Of a stretch of 64,000 nucleotides of DNA, positions 53,319-62,448 are shown one piece after another. This stretch comes from JBHJGO01 sp050331715 (lineage in GTDB: Bacteria > Cyanobacteriota > Cyanobacteriia > Cyanobacteriales > Microcoleaceae). Made by a program: the position numbers and the translations under genes. The DNA is taken from NCBI GenBank assembly GCA_050331715.1, contig JBHJGO010000027.1, positions 8,067 through 72,066 on the forward strand. Direction: 5' to 3'. Every line of letters begins with the position of its first letter. The stretch's first letter is position 1. The notes under the pieces were generated by a model that had not been told where the DNA came from, made no database searches, and saw only the letters and a program-made list of their open reading frames with translations.

Positions 53319-53354
53319 ATCAATTAAGGTAATCTCGAACAGATTTCCCCAAAT

Positions 53355-53466
53355 ATAGCAATCACAAATGATTCGTGAAATAGGGATGAAGGGGGCGGTG
53401 CCCCCCTCTTGGGGACATAGTCCCCAAACCCCCTTACTTTTTTCGTGATTGATTTAGGACTGCTAT
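53355..53466. repeat. 112-bp palindromic MITE-like element
   Basis: Ends are ATAGCA...TGCTAT. The arms match imperfectly for about 25 nt (ATAGCAATCACAAAT versus, reversed, ATAGCAGTCCTAAAT). Inside are two perfect hairpins, GGGGGC-GGT-GCCCCC (53391-53405) and TTGGGGAC-ATA-GTCCCCAA (53409-53427), within an outer AAGGGGG/CCCCCTT pairing. No ORF. It lies between convergent GT9 and prs. Layout fits a non-autonomous palindromic repeat. Confidence 0.75.
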
Positions 53467-53590
53467 GGCAAAGGCAGAACGTCTGGATTCCCACCTAGGC
53501 TGGAACTCTGCCATTAGTGTTTTTCTTCCAACAAATCACCCTATTGATTCCTGTCAACTGATTGCTGCTAGCTGATGGCTGACAGCTAAA

Positions 53591-54613
53591 TTAACGGAAC
53601 ATGACGCTAACAGAACTGTCTTCGTGAATTCGCCAGATGGTTTCACCGAGCAAATTCGCAACCGACAGAACGGTCAACTGTTCAAATCGTCGTTCGTCAG
53701 AAATGGGGATTGTATTCGTAACAATCACCTCTTCAAACAATCCAGGCTCTGACAATCGCTTAACCGCAGGCGGTGAGAATACGGCATGGGTTGCACAGGC
53801 GTATACCTGCTTTGCTCCCTGTTTCCGCAACAGTCGCGCTCCCTCAGTAATTGTTCCAGCAGTATCAATCATGTCATCCACCAGAACAACTATCTTTCCC
53901 TGTACGTCCCCGATTACATTGAGAACTTCAGCCACGTTGTGGGCTTGACGGCGCTTATCGATAATTGCTAGAGGGGCATCATTTAACTTTTTCGCAAAGG
54001 CCCGTGCCCGCGACACTCCTCCCACATCAGGAGAAACCACCACAATGTCGTCTGACAATCCCTTACTCGACAGATACTCCAGAATCACCGGAGCACCATA
54101 AACGTGATCAAGGGGAATATCGAAGTAGCCCTGAATCTGAGCAGAATGCAAGTCCATTGCCAGAATGCGGCTTGCTCCTGCTTGGGTGATCAAGTTTGCC
54201 ACCAACTTTGCGGTGATGGATTCTCGTCCAGCAGTTTTACGATCAGCCCGTGCATAGCCATAGTAGGGGATGACCGCAGTAATCTGCCGTGCTGATGCTC
54301 GACGGCAAGCATCAATCATGATTAACAATTCCATCAAATGATCATTTACCGGATAACAAGACGGCTGAATCAGGTAAACATCACAACCTCGAATGGACTC
54401 TTGAATCTGAACGTATAGCTCTCCATCAGCAAACCGCTTCCGTACCATTGGGCCAAGGTCAATTCCCAGGTAACGGCTAACCTCCTTCGCAAGGGGGATA
54501 TTCGATGAGCCGGAAAAAAGCCTTAGTCGATTATGATCTGAGATTAGGGGCTCAGGATTTGGCAACGGTAAAGTAGCAGAATGGATCACGGTCTGGCCTC
54601 GCAGTTTATTCAC
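53591..54613 (-). CDS. prs: ribose-phosphate pyrophosphokinase
   Basis: 340 residues, start GTG 54613. RLRLFSGSSNIPLAKEV, IQESIRGCDVYLIQP, PYYGYARADRK, MDLHSAQIQGYFDIPLDH, SPDVGGVSRARAFA and the PRPP loop VVLVDDMIDTAGT are all present. Makes PRPP from ribose-5-phosphate and ATP for nucleotides, His and Trp; feeds upp and hisI products in this window. The N-terminus is about 20 residues longer than in E. coli, as usual in cyanobacteria. Confidence 0.97.
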   Translation of the reverse strand: MNKLRGQTVIHSATLPLPNPEPLISDHNRLRLFSGSSNIPLAKEVSRYLGIDLGPMVRKRFADGELYVQIQESIRGCDVYLIQPSCYPVNDHLMELLIMIDACRRASARQITAVIPYYGYARADRKTAGRESITAKLVANLITQAGASRILAMDLHSAQIQGYFDIPLDHVYGAPVILEYLSSKGLSDDIVVVSPDVGGVSRARAFAKKLNDAPLAIIDKRRQAHNVAEVLNVIGDVQGKIVVLVDDMIDTAGTITEGARLLRKQGAKQVYACATHAVFSPPAVKRLSEPGLFEEVIVTNTIPISDERRFEQLTVLSVANLLGETIWRIHEDSSVSVMFR

Positions 54614-55165
54614 GGCAATATTAGCATCCTGATATCAGAAAAAGCTAAGGGTTAAGATAACGCCTCTTAATACATTTTTCGATAAATTCTATCATCTAAT
54701 TTCCCGGACAGAATCGTCAACTCTCAATCTGAACGAATTGATTAGACCAATTGATTAGTTATTTGCATCGGTTCTTCTGATGTGTTCTCAGGGTTGGGTC
54801 TCCACTAAGCTCACTGAGAATGGGGCTTGCAGCCTTGATTCTCCCAGGAAACAGCCCACCGAACCAGGCTTTTCCGCAGAGGAATCCAGACCAATGATTC
54901 TAATCCAATCCAGAAGATATCCATAAGAATTATTCACAGGAATCCACTCAAGACCTAGCGTTATGGTTCATTTGTTCATTGTTTGGTATTTATGAAAAGC
55001 AAGCCAGTGTACAAAGGTTCACTTTTGTTATTGCAAATGTTTATGAAGTCTTTAGAAAAATTCGAGAAAATTTGCTTTGAAAAACATTCTGAAATTGACC
55101 GAAAGATTTGGAATTCTGATGAAAAATTTGGTAAGGACATTTCGTTGCTGCAGATGGCATGTCTG
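54614..55165. other. intergenic, 552 bp, AT-rich, between prs and TPR gene
   Basis: Only short open frames of poor composition occur (one on each strand around 54980-55200, overlapping each other); neither has a ribosome site. A structured RNA such as 6S or Yfr-type could sit here, but I recognise no conserved element. Confidence 0.4.
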
Positions 55166-56491
55166 TTAACGGCGATCACGCTCAATTTGTTGAATCACCT
55201 GGTCTAGATACCATTCTTCCGCCATGCCCGGACGCTTCTGCTTGAGTTGTTGCAGCAGCCGTTCAGCAATTTCCCAATGTCCTCCAACCAGGCGTAGTAA
55301 ACGTTGACGGAGGAGAGCTGTTAAATCCTTTATATTACCGTGAGGAGCTGCTTTGCGTAGCTTTTTCAGGTTGGCGAGGGCCAGCTCATAGTTACCCCAG
55401 TCTTCCTTTTCACAAAATTGGCTAGCGGCCCGTTGATAGTCTTCAAAGGCTTGCTGCGTTTCCTCAATGATGGTGTAGGCGATCGCTCGGTTGTAGTAGG
55501 CAAAGGCTTCACTGGGATTAATCTCAAGCGCTCGGCTATAGTCTTGAATGGCTTCAGTGTACTGCCCACTCAGTCGATAGGCATTGCCCCGCGCCACATA
55601 GATGGCAGCGTTGTCGGGGTCAATGGCCAGAGCTTGATCAAAATCCTGAATCGCCCCCAGATAATCGCTGATTTGCATCCGAGCTTTTCCTCGGCTGCGA
55701 TGGGCTAGGCTGTCCCCAGGGTTCAAACGCAGGACTTGATTCAGATCAGCAATGGCATCACGATAGCGTCTCTGTTTATAGTGCAGAATGCCGCGACAGG
55801 AATAGGCTTTGGCGTCGTTGGGATCAACTTTCAAAGCCCAATCCAGTTCTTGCAGGGCAGCCTTGTAATCTCCATCCTTGGCCTTGCCCACTAATCGTTT
55901 AAAAAAGTCCGTTTCGGGATCAAGATCTAAGGGTTGTAGGGGTTGGGGAGCTACATTCGTCACAGGGGCAGTTGTGCGATTAGCAAGTGAATTGAGGCTT
56001 GTCGACTGACTCGGTTTCAAAGGCTCGATCAATTCCAAGCAGCGATGGCAGCCTTCCTTATCCTGTTGATCGAGATACAATTGGGCAGCCTGTTTGAAAC
56101 TGGAGATTGCCCCAGAAATATTCCCTAGCTTTCGCTGTACCGTTCCTCGTAGTTGATAGGCCGCAGCAAACTTGGGTTGTAATCGAATTGCAACCTCAAT
56201 ATCCTGGAGTGCCCCGGTTGGGTTTTTTAAACTGACGCGAGCCAATGCCCGTCCATAGGCGGCCGCTGCGTACTCCGGCTGCAGGGTCAGCGCTTGGGTG
56301 TAGTCAGAAACGGCGTTGTGAACTTGTCCCAGGTCGAAATGGGCTAGACCCCGCCGATAGTAGGCTTCTGCCCAGCTAGGATTATCCATAATCGCTTGAC
56401 CAAAAGCAGCGATCGCCGCTTCATAGTTTTTCTGTCGGACTTGTTCTAATCCTTGTTGATAGGCTTCTGCTTGATAGGGGTCTTGCGTCAT
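55166..56491 (-). CDS. TPR-repeat protein
   Basis: 441 residues from ATG 56491; an upstream TTG at 56503 is less likely. At least eight TPR units: three near 5-120 (AEAYYRRGLAHFDLGQ type), a linker at about 165-205, four or more at 210-345 (AYSCRGILHYKQRRYRDAIADLNQVLRLNPGDS pattern), then a helical C-terminus. No signal peptide or enzymatic domain. Probably an adaptor. Divergent from the GPH transporter, whose longer open frame overlaps its 5' end but is not used. Confidence 0.9.
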   Translation of the reverse strand: MTQDPYQAEAYQQGLEQVRQKNYEAAIAAFGQAIMDNPSWAEAYYRRGLAHFDLGQVHNAVSDYTQALTLQPEYAAAAYGRALARVSLKNPTGALQDIEVAIRLQPKFAAAYQLRGTVQRKLGNISGAISSFKQAAQLYLDQQDKEGCHRCLELIEPLKPSQSTSLNSLANRTTAPVTNVAPQPLQPLDLDPETDFFKRLVGKAKDGDYKAALQELDWALKVDPNDAKAYSCRGILHYKQRRYRDAIADLNQVLRLNPGDSLAHRSRGKARMQISDYLGAIQDFDQALAIDPDNAAIYVARGNAYRLSGQYTEAIQDYSRALEINPSEAFAYYNRAIAYTIIEETQQAFEDYQRAASQFCEKEDWGNYELALANLKKLRKAAPHGNIKDLTALLRQRLLRLVGGHWEIAERLLQQLKQKRPGMAEEWYLDQVIQQIERDRR

Positions 56492-56635
56492 TGCCTTCTC
56501 CAAATCAGAAATGTTCTGTGGAGATCATTACAGAAATTGTCGGGTTGCTTCAACTTCTCTGGTAGCATGCTGAGGCGGCATCAGCGCTGGCATCGCTCAA
56601 ATCATCTTCAACTTGTTCATTTTCCTCATCTCACC

Positions 56636-58051
56636 ATGAATCCTTCTCCTGCTTCCTCAAATCCCTCTGCTCCCCCTGAGAAACTTAGCCTTTGGACAAA
56701 ACTTGCCTTTGGTGCGGGGGATTTGGGAACGGCTATCACAGCGAACCTGCTTGCATTTGTGCTACTGGTTTTTCTAACGAATGTTGCCGGGATGCCTGCG
56801 GGGTTGGCCGGAAGTGTATATCTGGTGGGAAAAATCTCCGATGCGATTAATGACCCGGTTATCGGAGTACTCAGCGATCGCACCAGGCATCCCTGGGGAC
56901 GACGTTATCCCTGGATGGTGTTTGGTGCTTTGCCTTTCGGCGTTTTCTTCCTGCTGCAGTGGGTGGTTCCCAGTTCAAATCAATGGGCCTTGTTTTGGTA
57001 TTACAGCATTATTGCGGTGCTGTTCAACTTGACCTACACCGCTGTTAATCTGCCCTACACTGCCCTGACCCCAGAACTCACCCAGGACTACAACGAACGC
57101 ACTAGCCTCAACAGTTTTCGCTTTGCATTCTCGATTGGGGGTAGCATTCTCTCTCTAATGTTGGCTTTGGTGATTTCTCAGTTGATTCCTGATGATCCCC
57201 GTCGTCAATATTTTGTGTTGGGTCTGGTCTGTGCCATTTTGTCTGTATTGCCAATTTTTTGGTGTGTTTTGGGCACTCGTCATCGAGTTTTGCGAAAAGA
57301 TGAAACCCAGGCAACAGAATCGACCGCATCTCAGTCTTTGCCAGAACAGTTACGGATCGCCTTCGGCAATCGTCCTTTTGTCTATGTGATTGGAATTTAT
57401 TTATTTTCCTGGCTTGCTGTGCAGTTGACCGCAGCAATTTTGCCCTATTTTGTTCAGAACTGGATGCAGCGACCTGAGACTGATTTCTATAATGTGGCGA
57501 TCGCAGTTCAAGGGACAGCGATCATCATGCTGTTCATCTGGAGCCAGATTAGCCAGCGGTATGGCAAACGAGCCGTTTACTTTATGGGAGCAACGCTATG
57601 GTTAATTGCTCAACTGGGTCTAATGGCTCTGCAACCGGGCCAGATAGGGTTGATGTATGGATTGGCTGTGGCTGCTGGTTGTGGGGTTTCGACGGCCTAC
57701 CTGATCCCCTGGTCAATGATTCCAGATGTGATTGACTTGGATGAATTGAATACGGGTCAACGACGGGAAGGCGTGTTTTACTCACTGATGGTGTTCTTGC
57801 AGAAAATCGGCCTCGCGATTGGATTATTTCTGGTAGGTCAAGGACTAGAACGGGCAGGATATATTGCCAGCGTCGCGGGTCAACCGACTCCTGTACAGCC
57901 GGATTCCGCGCTGATGGCAATTCGGATTGCGATCGCCCCGCTTCCGGCCATTGCATTGATTGCTGGGATGGCTCTGACCTATTTCTATCCCATCACTCGG
58001 GCGAGACATTCAGAGATTCTGCTGAAGTTAAATGAGCGCAAATCCCAATGA
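56636..58051 (+). CDS. GPH-type sugar/cation symporter (MFS)
   Basis: 471 residues from ATG 56636; upstream in-frame codons overlap the TPR gene start. Twelve membrane spans; the motif KISDAINDPVIGVLSDRTRHPWGRRYPW is the GPH (melibiose carrier-like) signature, and PYTALTPELTQDYNERTSLNSFRF fits the family. Likely imports a glycoside or sugar with Na+ or H+; some eukaryotic and bacterial relatives move lipids. Substrate unknown. Confidence 0.9.
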   Translation: MNPSPASSNPSAPPEKLSLWTKLAFGAGDLGTAITANLLAFVLLVFLTNVAGMPAGLAGSVYLVGKISDAINDPVIGVLSDRTRHPWGRRYPWMVFGALPFGVFFLLQWVVPSSNQWALFWYYSIIAVLFNLTYTAVNLPYTALTPELTQDYNERTSLNSFRFAFSIGGSILSLMLALVISQLIPDDPRRQYFVLGLVCAILSVLPIFWCVLGTRHRVLRKDETQATESTASQSLPEQLRIAFGNRPFVYVIGIYLFSWLAVQLTAAILPYFVQNWMQRPETDFYNVAIAVQGTAIIMLFIWSQISQRYGKRAVYFMGATLWLIAQLGLMALQPGQIGLMYGLAVAAGCGVSTAYLIPWSMIPDVIDLDELNTGQRREGVFYSLMVFLQKIGLAIGLFLVGQGLERAGYIASVAGQPTPVQPDSALMAIRIAIAPLPAIALIAGMALTYFYPITRARHSEILLKLNERKSQ

Positions 58052-58222
58052 ACTCTGCCGATTTACTTCAGGATGTGCGTGATAATAGAATACACATGAG
58101 TAAACCCCAAAACAGTCTAATTACTCAGGGGGTAAACTCTGGTTGGAGCTTTTACTTCGGTTTCGTACTTCGGATATCTCGTCAAGGAATATCCACCGGA
58201 TACTTATATAGGTAAAGCCGAT

Positions 58223-58645
58223 ATGTCTGAAATCATCTCTGAAGTGACTCCTGCAAAGACAGAAATGAAGTATGGTGAGCGGGAGATTGAAGAGGGAAAA
58301 CTGGTTACGTTTCATAACCCTCGCATCGGCCGACACTACGAAATCCAGATCACATTACCGGAATTTACCTGTAAATGTCCATTTTCTGGTTATCCTGACT
58401 TCGCCACAATTTACATCACCTATGTTCCGAATGAGCGAGTTGTGGAATTGAAGGCTATCAAACTTTACATTAATAGCTATCGCGATCAGTATATTTCCCA
58501 CGAGGAATCGATTAATCAAATCTTGGATGATCTTGTTGCGGCCTGCGATCCCCTAGAAGCCAAAATTAAGGGAGATTTTAACCCAAGAGGTAATGTTCAT
58601 ACCGCAATTGATATTCAGTATCAACGCCCCAAGGATAGTGAGTGA
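58223..58645 (+). CDS. queF: preQ0 reductase (NADPH-dependent 7-cyano-7-deazaguanine reductase)
   Basis: 140 residues, short (type I) QueF. Catalytic Cys in CKCPFSGYPDF, Glu in VELKAIKLYINSYRDQ and HEESIN. Reduces preQ0 nitrile to preQ1 for queuosine in tRNA. I looked for a preQ1 riboswitch in the 171 bp upstream and did not see one. Confidence 0.95.
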   Translation: MSEIISEVTPAKTEMKYGEREIEEGKLVTFHNPRIGRHYEIQITLPEFTCKCPFSGYPDFATIYITYVPNERVVELKAIKLYINSYRDQYISHEESINQILDDLVAACDPLEAKIKGDFNPRGNVHTAIDIQYQRPKDSE

Positions 58646-58655
58646 GCGCTCTGGT

Positions 58656-58685
58656 TTGGTGGTTGCGTCGTTTTTATAGTACAAT
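58656..58685 (+). promoter_or_regulatory. probable sigma-70-type promoter of rpsF
   Basis: -35 TTGGTG (58656-58661), 18-bp spacer, -10 TACAAT (58680-58685), 55 bp upstream of the rpsF ATG, directly after the queF stop. Confidence 0.5.
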
Positions 58686-58740
58686 GAAAGATCCTTGCTT
58701 CTAATCAGAGGCCGATAAAGTTCATAAGGAGAATCATTCA

Positions 58741-59082
58741 ATGAAGTCTTTTATTTACGAGACGATGTATATCCTGCGTCCTGATATTATCGAGGAACAG
58801 GTTGAGCAGGCTATTACCAAGTACAAGGAAATGCTGGAGGAACAGGGTGGCCATAATATTCAGGTGCAGAACTTGGGTAAGCGGCGTCTAGCCTATGAAA
58901 ATCAGAGATTCCGTGAGGGCACTTATATTCAGATGAACTATGAAGGCCCAGGGACTCAGATTGCTGTTTTGGAGCGTGCAATGCGGTTGAGTGACGAGGT
59001 GATTCGTTATCTGACGATTAAGCAAGAGGTAACCGAGGTGAAATCTTCATCGGAGGCTGAACTCGAACCTCAAGAAGCATAG
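58741..59082 (+). CDS. rpsF: 30S ribosomal protein S6
   Basis: 113 residues. S6 pattern: YETMYILRPDI, YKEMLEEQGG, NLGKRRLAYENQRFREGTYIQMNYEGPG and RLSDEVIRYLTIK, with an acidic tail. ATG preceded by AAGGAG. In cyanobacteria it stands apart from rpsR/ssb. Followed by a strong hairpin. Confidence 0.97.
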   Translation: MKSFIYETMYILRPDIIEEQVEQAITKYKEMLEEQGGHNIQVQNLGKRRLAYENQRFREGTYIQMNYEGPGTQIAVLERAMRLSDEVIRYLTIKQEVTEVKSSSEAELEPQEA

Positions 59083-59100
59083 ATTTACGGTGTTTTGATC

Positions 59101-59131
59101 AAGTGGTGGGTAGCAATGCTGCCCACCACTT
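59101..59131. terminator. hairpin terminator after rpsF
   Basis: 14-bp stem AAGTGGTGGGTAGC / GCTGCCCACCACTT with one G-U, 3-nt loop, 18 bp after the rpsF stop. Not followed by a long T-run. Confidence 0.8.
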
Positions 59132-59371
59132 CGTTGCATATGTAATCTCTCAACACTATCCTAAAATACAAGGAATGAGGTGAAGACTTCGATTCAGCCC
59201 CTCTTTTAAAATCCACCAAAAACCTCTACAGTGATAGAAAGACGACATTATTTACTCAATGTGGAATTGAGTCTAATGTGAAGACAGGTTTGAAGTAAAG
59301 CCTTGTGGCTCAGGAAAACAAACATCTATATGAAACTGGCTTTAATAAATTAACTAGATTAGGAGGATCGC

Positions 59372-60178
59372 ATGGCAAGTAGGAAAAGTATTAAAGATTT
59401 AGTGCGGCAGGAGGTAGAGAAACCTTCAGAATTAGACGCAGTAGAGCCGAAAGCCCCAGAAACTGAAGCAGCCAAGCCACCCGTCGTGACTGACAAGCCC
59501 TCACAAGCCATGCAGAAATCCAACACGTCCAGTAAAGTCGTCTCCCGCAAAACAAGCACTAGCCGTCGATCTCCAACTAAGGCTGATCTAGAAGCCATGG
59601 TGAAGGAGTTGCGCGCTGATTTGCAAGCGGCAATGCAAACAGAGGAAACCCTGCAGGAGCAGATTACTCAATTGAAGACTGAAGCTGATGAGAAGGGTGA
59701 AGCGTCACCTGATTCGACACCTGATTCGACAGCAATGGCCGAGGCAAAAACAGTACTGCAGAGTCAGGTGAGTGAACTCAAATCCGAACTCAGTGATAAG
59801 GAAAAGCGAGTCAGTTCTCTGGAAAATCAGGTTGGGTACTTGACGACAGAACTAGATACAAAGGATCGTTTGATCGCTGATTTAAAGAAAGACCAAGCTA
59901 GCCAATCCAATCTAGCGGAGAAACTGAGAGAGGCAGAGAAAGCGGCTTTGAAGTTAACTCAGAAAAATGCAGATCTAGTGGAAGAAATTGAGCTGTTCAA
60001 ACAGCAGACTTCAGATCCACAGCCTCAAGTAGAAACGGAAACTTCCACATCCCAGATTCCACTCCAGTCATCAGTAGTCAGAGTTCCCCATCAACCTCAC
60101 CTGATTACCAGACCTCAACATGCCACCCACCAGCCTGAGAACGTTGAGGATTTCTCTAGAAGTACCTGGTTACTTTAG
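59372..60178 (+). CDS. coiled-coil protein, unknown
   Basis: 268 residues, ATG 59372 with AGGAGG 7 nt upstream. Basic N-terminus (SRKSIKDLVRQEVEK), low-complexity Ser/Lys/Pro segment (about 20-70), long heptad-rich helix (about 72-215), then a Pro/Gln/His tail ending DFSRSTWLL. The short basic-hydrophobic C-terminal motif looks conserved-type in cyanobacteria, perhaps a docking peptide (weak recollection). No enzyme domain or membrane span. Possible structural or division-associated protein. Confidence 0.7.
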   Translation: MASRKSIKDLVRQEVEKPSELDAVEPKAPETEAAKPPVVTDKPSQAMQKSNTSSKVVSRKTSTSRRSPTKADLEAMVKELRADLQAAMQTEETLQEQITQLKTEADEKGEASPDSTPDSTAMAEAKTVLQSQVSELKSELSDKEKRVSSLENQVGYLTTELDTKDRLIADLKKDQASQSNLAEKLREAEKAALKLTQKNADLVEEIELFKQQTSDPQPQVETETSTSQIPLQSSVVRVPHQPHLITRPQHATHQPENVEDFSRSTWLL

Positions 60179-60211
60179 GGTAAAGCTTAAATAGATGACC
60201 AGGCAAACAAA

Positions 60212-60239
60212 TGACCTCACCTGAATAAGGATGAGGTCA
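60212..60239. terminator. hairpin between convergent coiled-coil gene and sodB
   Basis: Perfect 8-bp stem TGACCTCA / TGAGGTCA with a 12-nt loop, in the 126-bp convergent gap. Confidence 0.6.
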
Positions 60240-60304
60240 GTCTCTTAGTCATAAAAATCACATGCAAGGCTATGGCACGTTGCCAACCAGGACAAGTAAT
60301 GATT

Positions 60305-60904
60305 TTAAGCTTTTGCTAAATTTTGGCTAACAAAATCCCAATTAACAAGGTTATTTAGAAAGGCATCAATGTAACCAGGACGGCTATTTTGATAATCTAG
60401 ATAGTAGGCGTGCTCCCATACATCCATCGTCAGTAGAGGAATTTGACCACTTGTCAAAGGATTATCAGCATTCCCAGTCTTCGTAACTTTTAGAGTTCCG
60501 CCATCAAGGACTAACCAGGCCCACCCGCTACCAAATTGCGTAGATCCGGCATTCTTGAACTCTTCAGTAAACTTGTCAAAGCTTCCAAAATCCGCATCAA
60601 TCTTCTTCGCAAGTTCACCACTGGGTTTACCACCACCACCGGGCTTCATGCTATTCCAATAAAACGTGTGATTCCATGCTTGGGCTGCATTATTGAAGAT
60701 ACCAGCTTTGGAAGCGTCACCGGCAATCTCCTTAATCACCTCTTCGATTGGCTTGCTATCCAGACCTGTTCCTTGCACAGCACCGTTGAACTTATTAACG
60801 TAAGCAGCATGATGCTTATCATGGTGAAACTCTAAAGTGCTCTTTGAGACGTAAGGCTCTAGCGCTGTATACTCATAGGGCAGAGTAGGTAGTTCGTAAG
60901 ACAC
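60305..60904 (-). CDS. sodB: superoxide dismutase, Fe type
   Basis: 199 residues. Start is GTG 60904 with GAGGAAG 6 nt upstream. Metal ligands: His in LEFHHDKHHAAYV, His in AWNHTFYW, and Asp/His in DVWEHAYYLDY. QFGSGWAWLVL and the GIFNNAAQ block fit Fe-SOD over Mn-SOD. No signal peptide, so cytosolic. Removes superoxide from photosynthetic electron leakage. Confidence 0.96.
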   Translation of the reverse strand: MSYELPTLPYEYTALEPYVSKSTLEFHHDKHHAAYVNKFNGAVQGTGLDSKPIEEVIKEIAGDASKAGIFNNAAQAWNHTFYWNSMKPGGGGKPSGELAKKIDADFGSFDKFTEEFKNAGSTQFGSGWAWLVLDGGTLKVTKTGNADNPLTSGQIPLLTMDVWEHAYYLDYQNSRPGYIDAFLNNLVNWDFVSQNLAKA

Positions 60905-61137
60905 TGTTCTTCCTCTTAATGCAAAGATTTGTTTCTAAAGCTATCATACAATACTTAACATCAACAATGCCCCTCAGAAGGATGCGAATCCTAAATGTGC
61001 TTGCTGAGTGCGCTCAAATTTCAGTCTTAACATTTATGAAATCAACCTATGATTCTCCCCTGAAGGATGAACTGCGATAGCTTGAAAAGAGGTTTCAAAA
61101 AGTACAAATAAGCATTAATACCTAAGAAAAGGCATTG

Positions 61138-61419
61138 CTAGGTCTTCTGATTACTGGATTTAAAGCGACCCTCAATAAAGTCACGCTTCCGTAGATGTTT
61201 GGTGAAACGGCCAGAGACCCGCTTGCGCCACATGCGGAAACTGGACGGCTGCATCTCCCGCCGCATGATTTTGATCACTTGCTTTTCCTTAAGGCCAAAT
61301 TGGATCTCTATGGCCTCGAAAGGCGTACGATCCTCCCAGGCCATTTCTACCACTCGATCAATGACTTGAGAATCTAATACTTGAGGATCCAATGCTCCGT
61401 CGTTAACAGCGTCAGTCAT
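61138..61419 (-). CDS. TIGR03643/DUF2805-family protein
   Basis: 93 residues. IDRVVEMAWEDRTPFEAIEIQFGLKEKQVIKIMR, then SFRMWRKRVSGR match the family, a short helix-turn-helix-like protein. Function unknown; could bind DNA. Monocistronic. Confidence 0.88.
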   Translation of the reverse strand: MTDAVNDGALDPQVLDSQVIDRVVEMAWEDRTPFEAIEIQFGLKEKQVIKIMRREMQPSSFRMWRKRVSGRFTKHLRKRDFIEGRFKSSNQKT

Positions 61420-61583
61420 ACTTCAACCCTTTGCCCAAATTACAGTGTTTCCAGCGCTAGTGGAGTACAGGAGGTTAGAGCGCGATACGCCCCGGCCTCC
61501 TAAGCCTATACCTCACCAGACGTAGAAGAACTAATATTAAATATTGTAAACAAAAATTAAGAGGCACGGGTCATCTCAAAAAA

Positions 61584-61874
61584 TTAGCCAAACTGATAGT
61601 GCTTCTTCACATCAGCCAGAATCTTCCAGGTACAAGACAGCCCTGCGGGAAAGATAACCAGATCCCCTGCGCCAAACTGCACCGGTTCACCAATATCAGG
61701 TGTGACAATCACTTCTCCCTCCAGCAGATAACAAGTTTCTTGTTCGTCGTATGTCCAGGGAAACTCAGAAACTGACTTTGTCCAGAGGGGCCAGCTTTTA
61801 ACGCCCAAAGCTTCCAAACGCTCAGGAGAGGGATTGTTTTCGACTTGAATCGCTGCGGATTGCTGAATAGACAT
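61584..61874 (-). CDS. small cupin (DUF861-type)
   Basis: 96 residues. Beta-barrel with EQETCYLLEGEVIVTPD and FGAGDLVIFPAGLSCTW, the two cupin motifs. Members bind small carbonyls or act in ureidoglycolate- or EutQ-like reactions; this short form is common in cyanobacteria with unknown role. Confidence 0.9.
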   Translation of the reverse strand: MSIQQSAAIQVENNPSPERLEALGVKSWPLWTKSVSEFPWTYDEQETCYLLEGEVIVTPDIGEPVQFGAGDLVIFPAGLSCTWKILADVKKHYQFG

Positions 61875-62053
61875 GCAGTTAGGCTCTCAAGTAACGTTAG
61901 CTTAAATCTTTAACCTAACTGCAAGCTTAGTGGAAGTCCGCTGAACTGGGCAAGCTCGGTAGAGAATTCATACAGAAAGAGTCAGCCCCATTGCCCATAT
62001 TCCTTCCTACGCAAAAATGCAGGCAGTCATTTTTCTGATGTCAGAAAGTTGCC

Positions 62054-62287
62054 CTAGTAAGCCAGGGTTTCCAGGGTCTCTCTCAGATAACACTGAACTT
62101 GACGGTCTAGACTAGGAGTTAAGTCAGAGGACAGCTTTTCATCCAAATCTTGCTCCTGCTGCCACCGCTGGAACCCTGAACTCTCGGCGATGGCCTGCTT
62201 CAAGCTCTCCCAAATCTGGGAGTCCTCTGGCAATTCAGCAGCCAGAACAGCAGAAGGGTCTTGAGGAATGGGGGTTACTTGATTCAT
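62054..62287 (-). CDS. conserved small protein, unknown
   Basis: 77 residues, ATG 62287. Acidic, helical, ends QCYLRETLETLAY, a tail I associate with short conserved cyanobacterial proteins. No domain recognised. Divergent from the FHA-ABC gene with a 161-bp gap. Confidence 0.6.
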   Translation of the reverse strand: MNQVTPIPQDPSAVLAAELPEDSQIWESLKQAIAESSGFQRWQQEQDLDEKLSSDLTPSLDRQVQCYLRETLETLAY

Positions 62288-62448
62288 ACTTGCTATACGG
62301 GTGCGCTAATGAAGGTTGACCTTAGATTATTTGAAAGAAATCTCAAACAAGAAATCTACTTAATACATCTTAATTTTATTTTTACAAACTGAACCCTGAG
62401 TTGTCTGTAGTCAGATGTACGAATTTTCCACTGATGGGGGAGTAAAAC

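Noticed and set aside
54976..55207. Two overlapping short frames on opposite strands
   Set aside because: AT-rich chance frames; one runs into the TPR gene 3' end.
56453..56635. N-terminal extension of the GPH transporter
   Set aside because: Overlaps the start of the divergent TPR gene; family similarity begins after ATG 56636.
58052..58222. Possible preQ1 riboswitch before queF
   Set aside because: Only a weak ACCCC/GGGGT pairing seen; no preQ1-I or -II consensus found.
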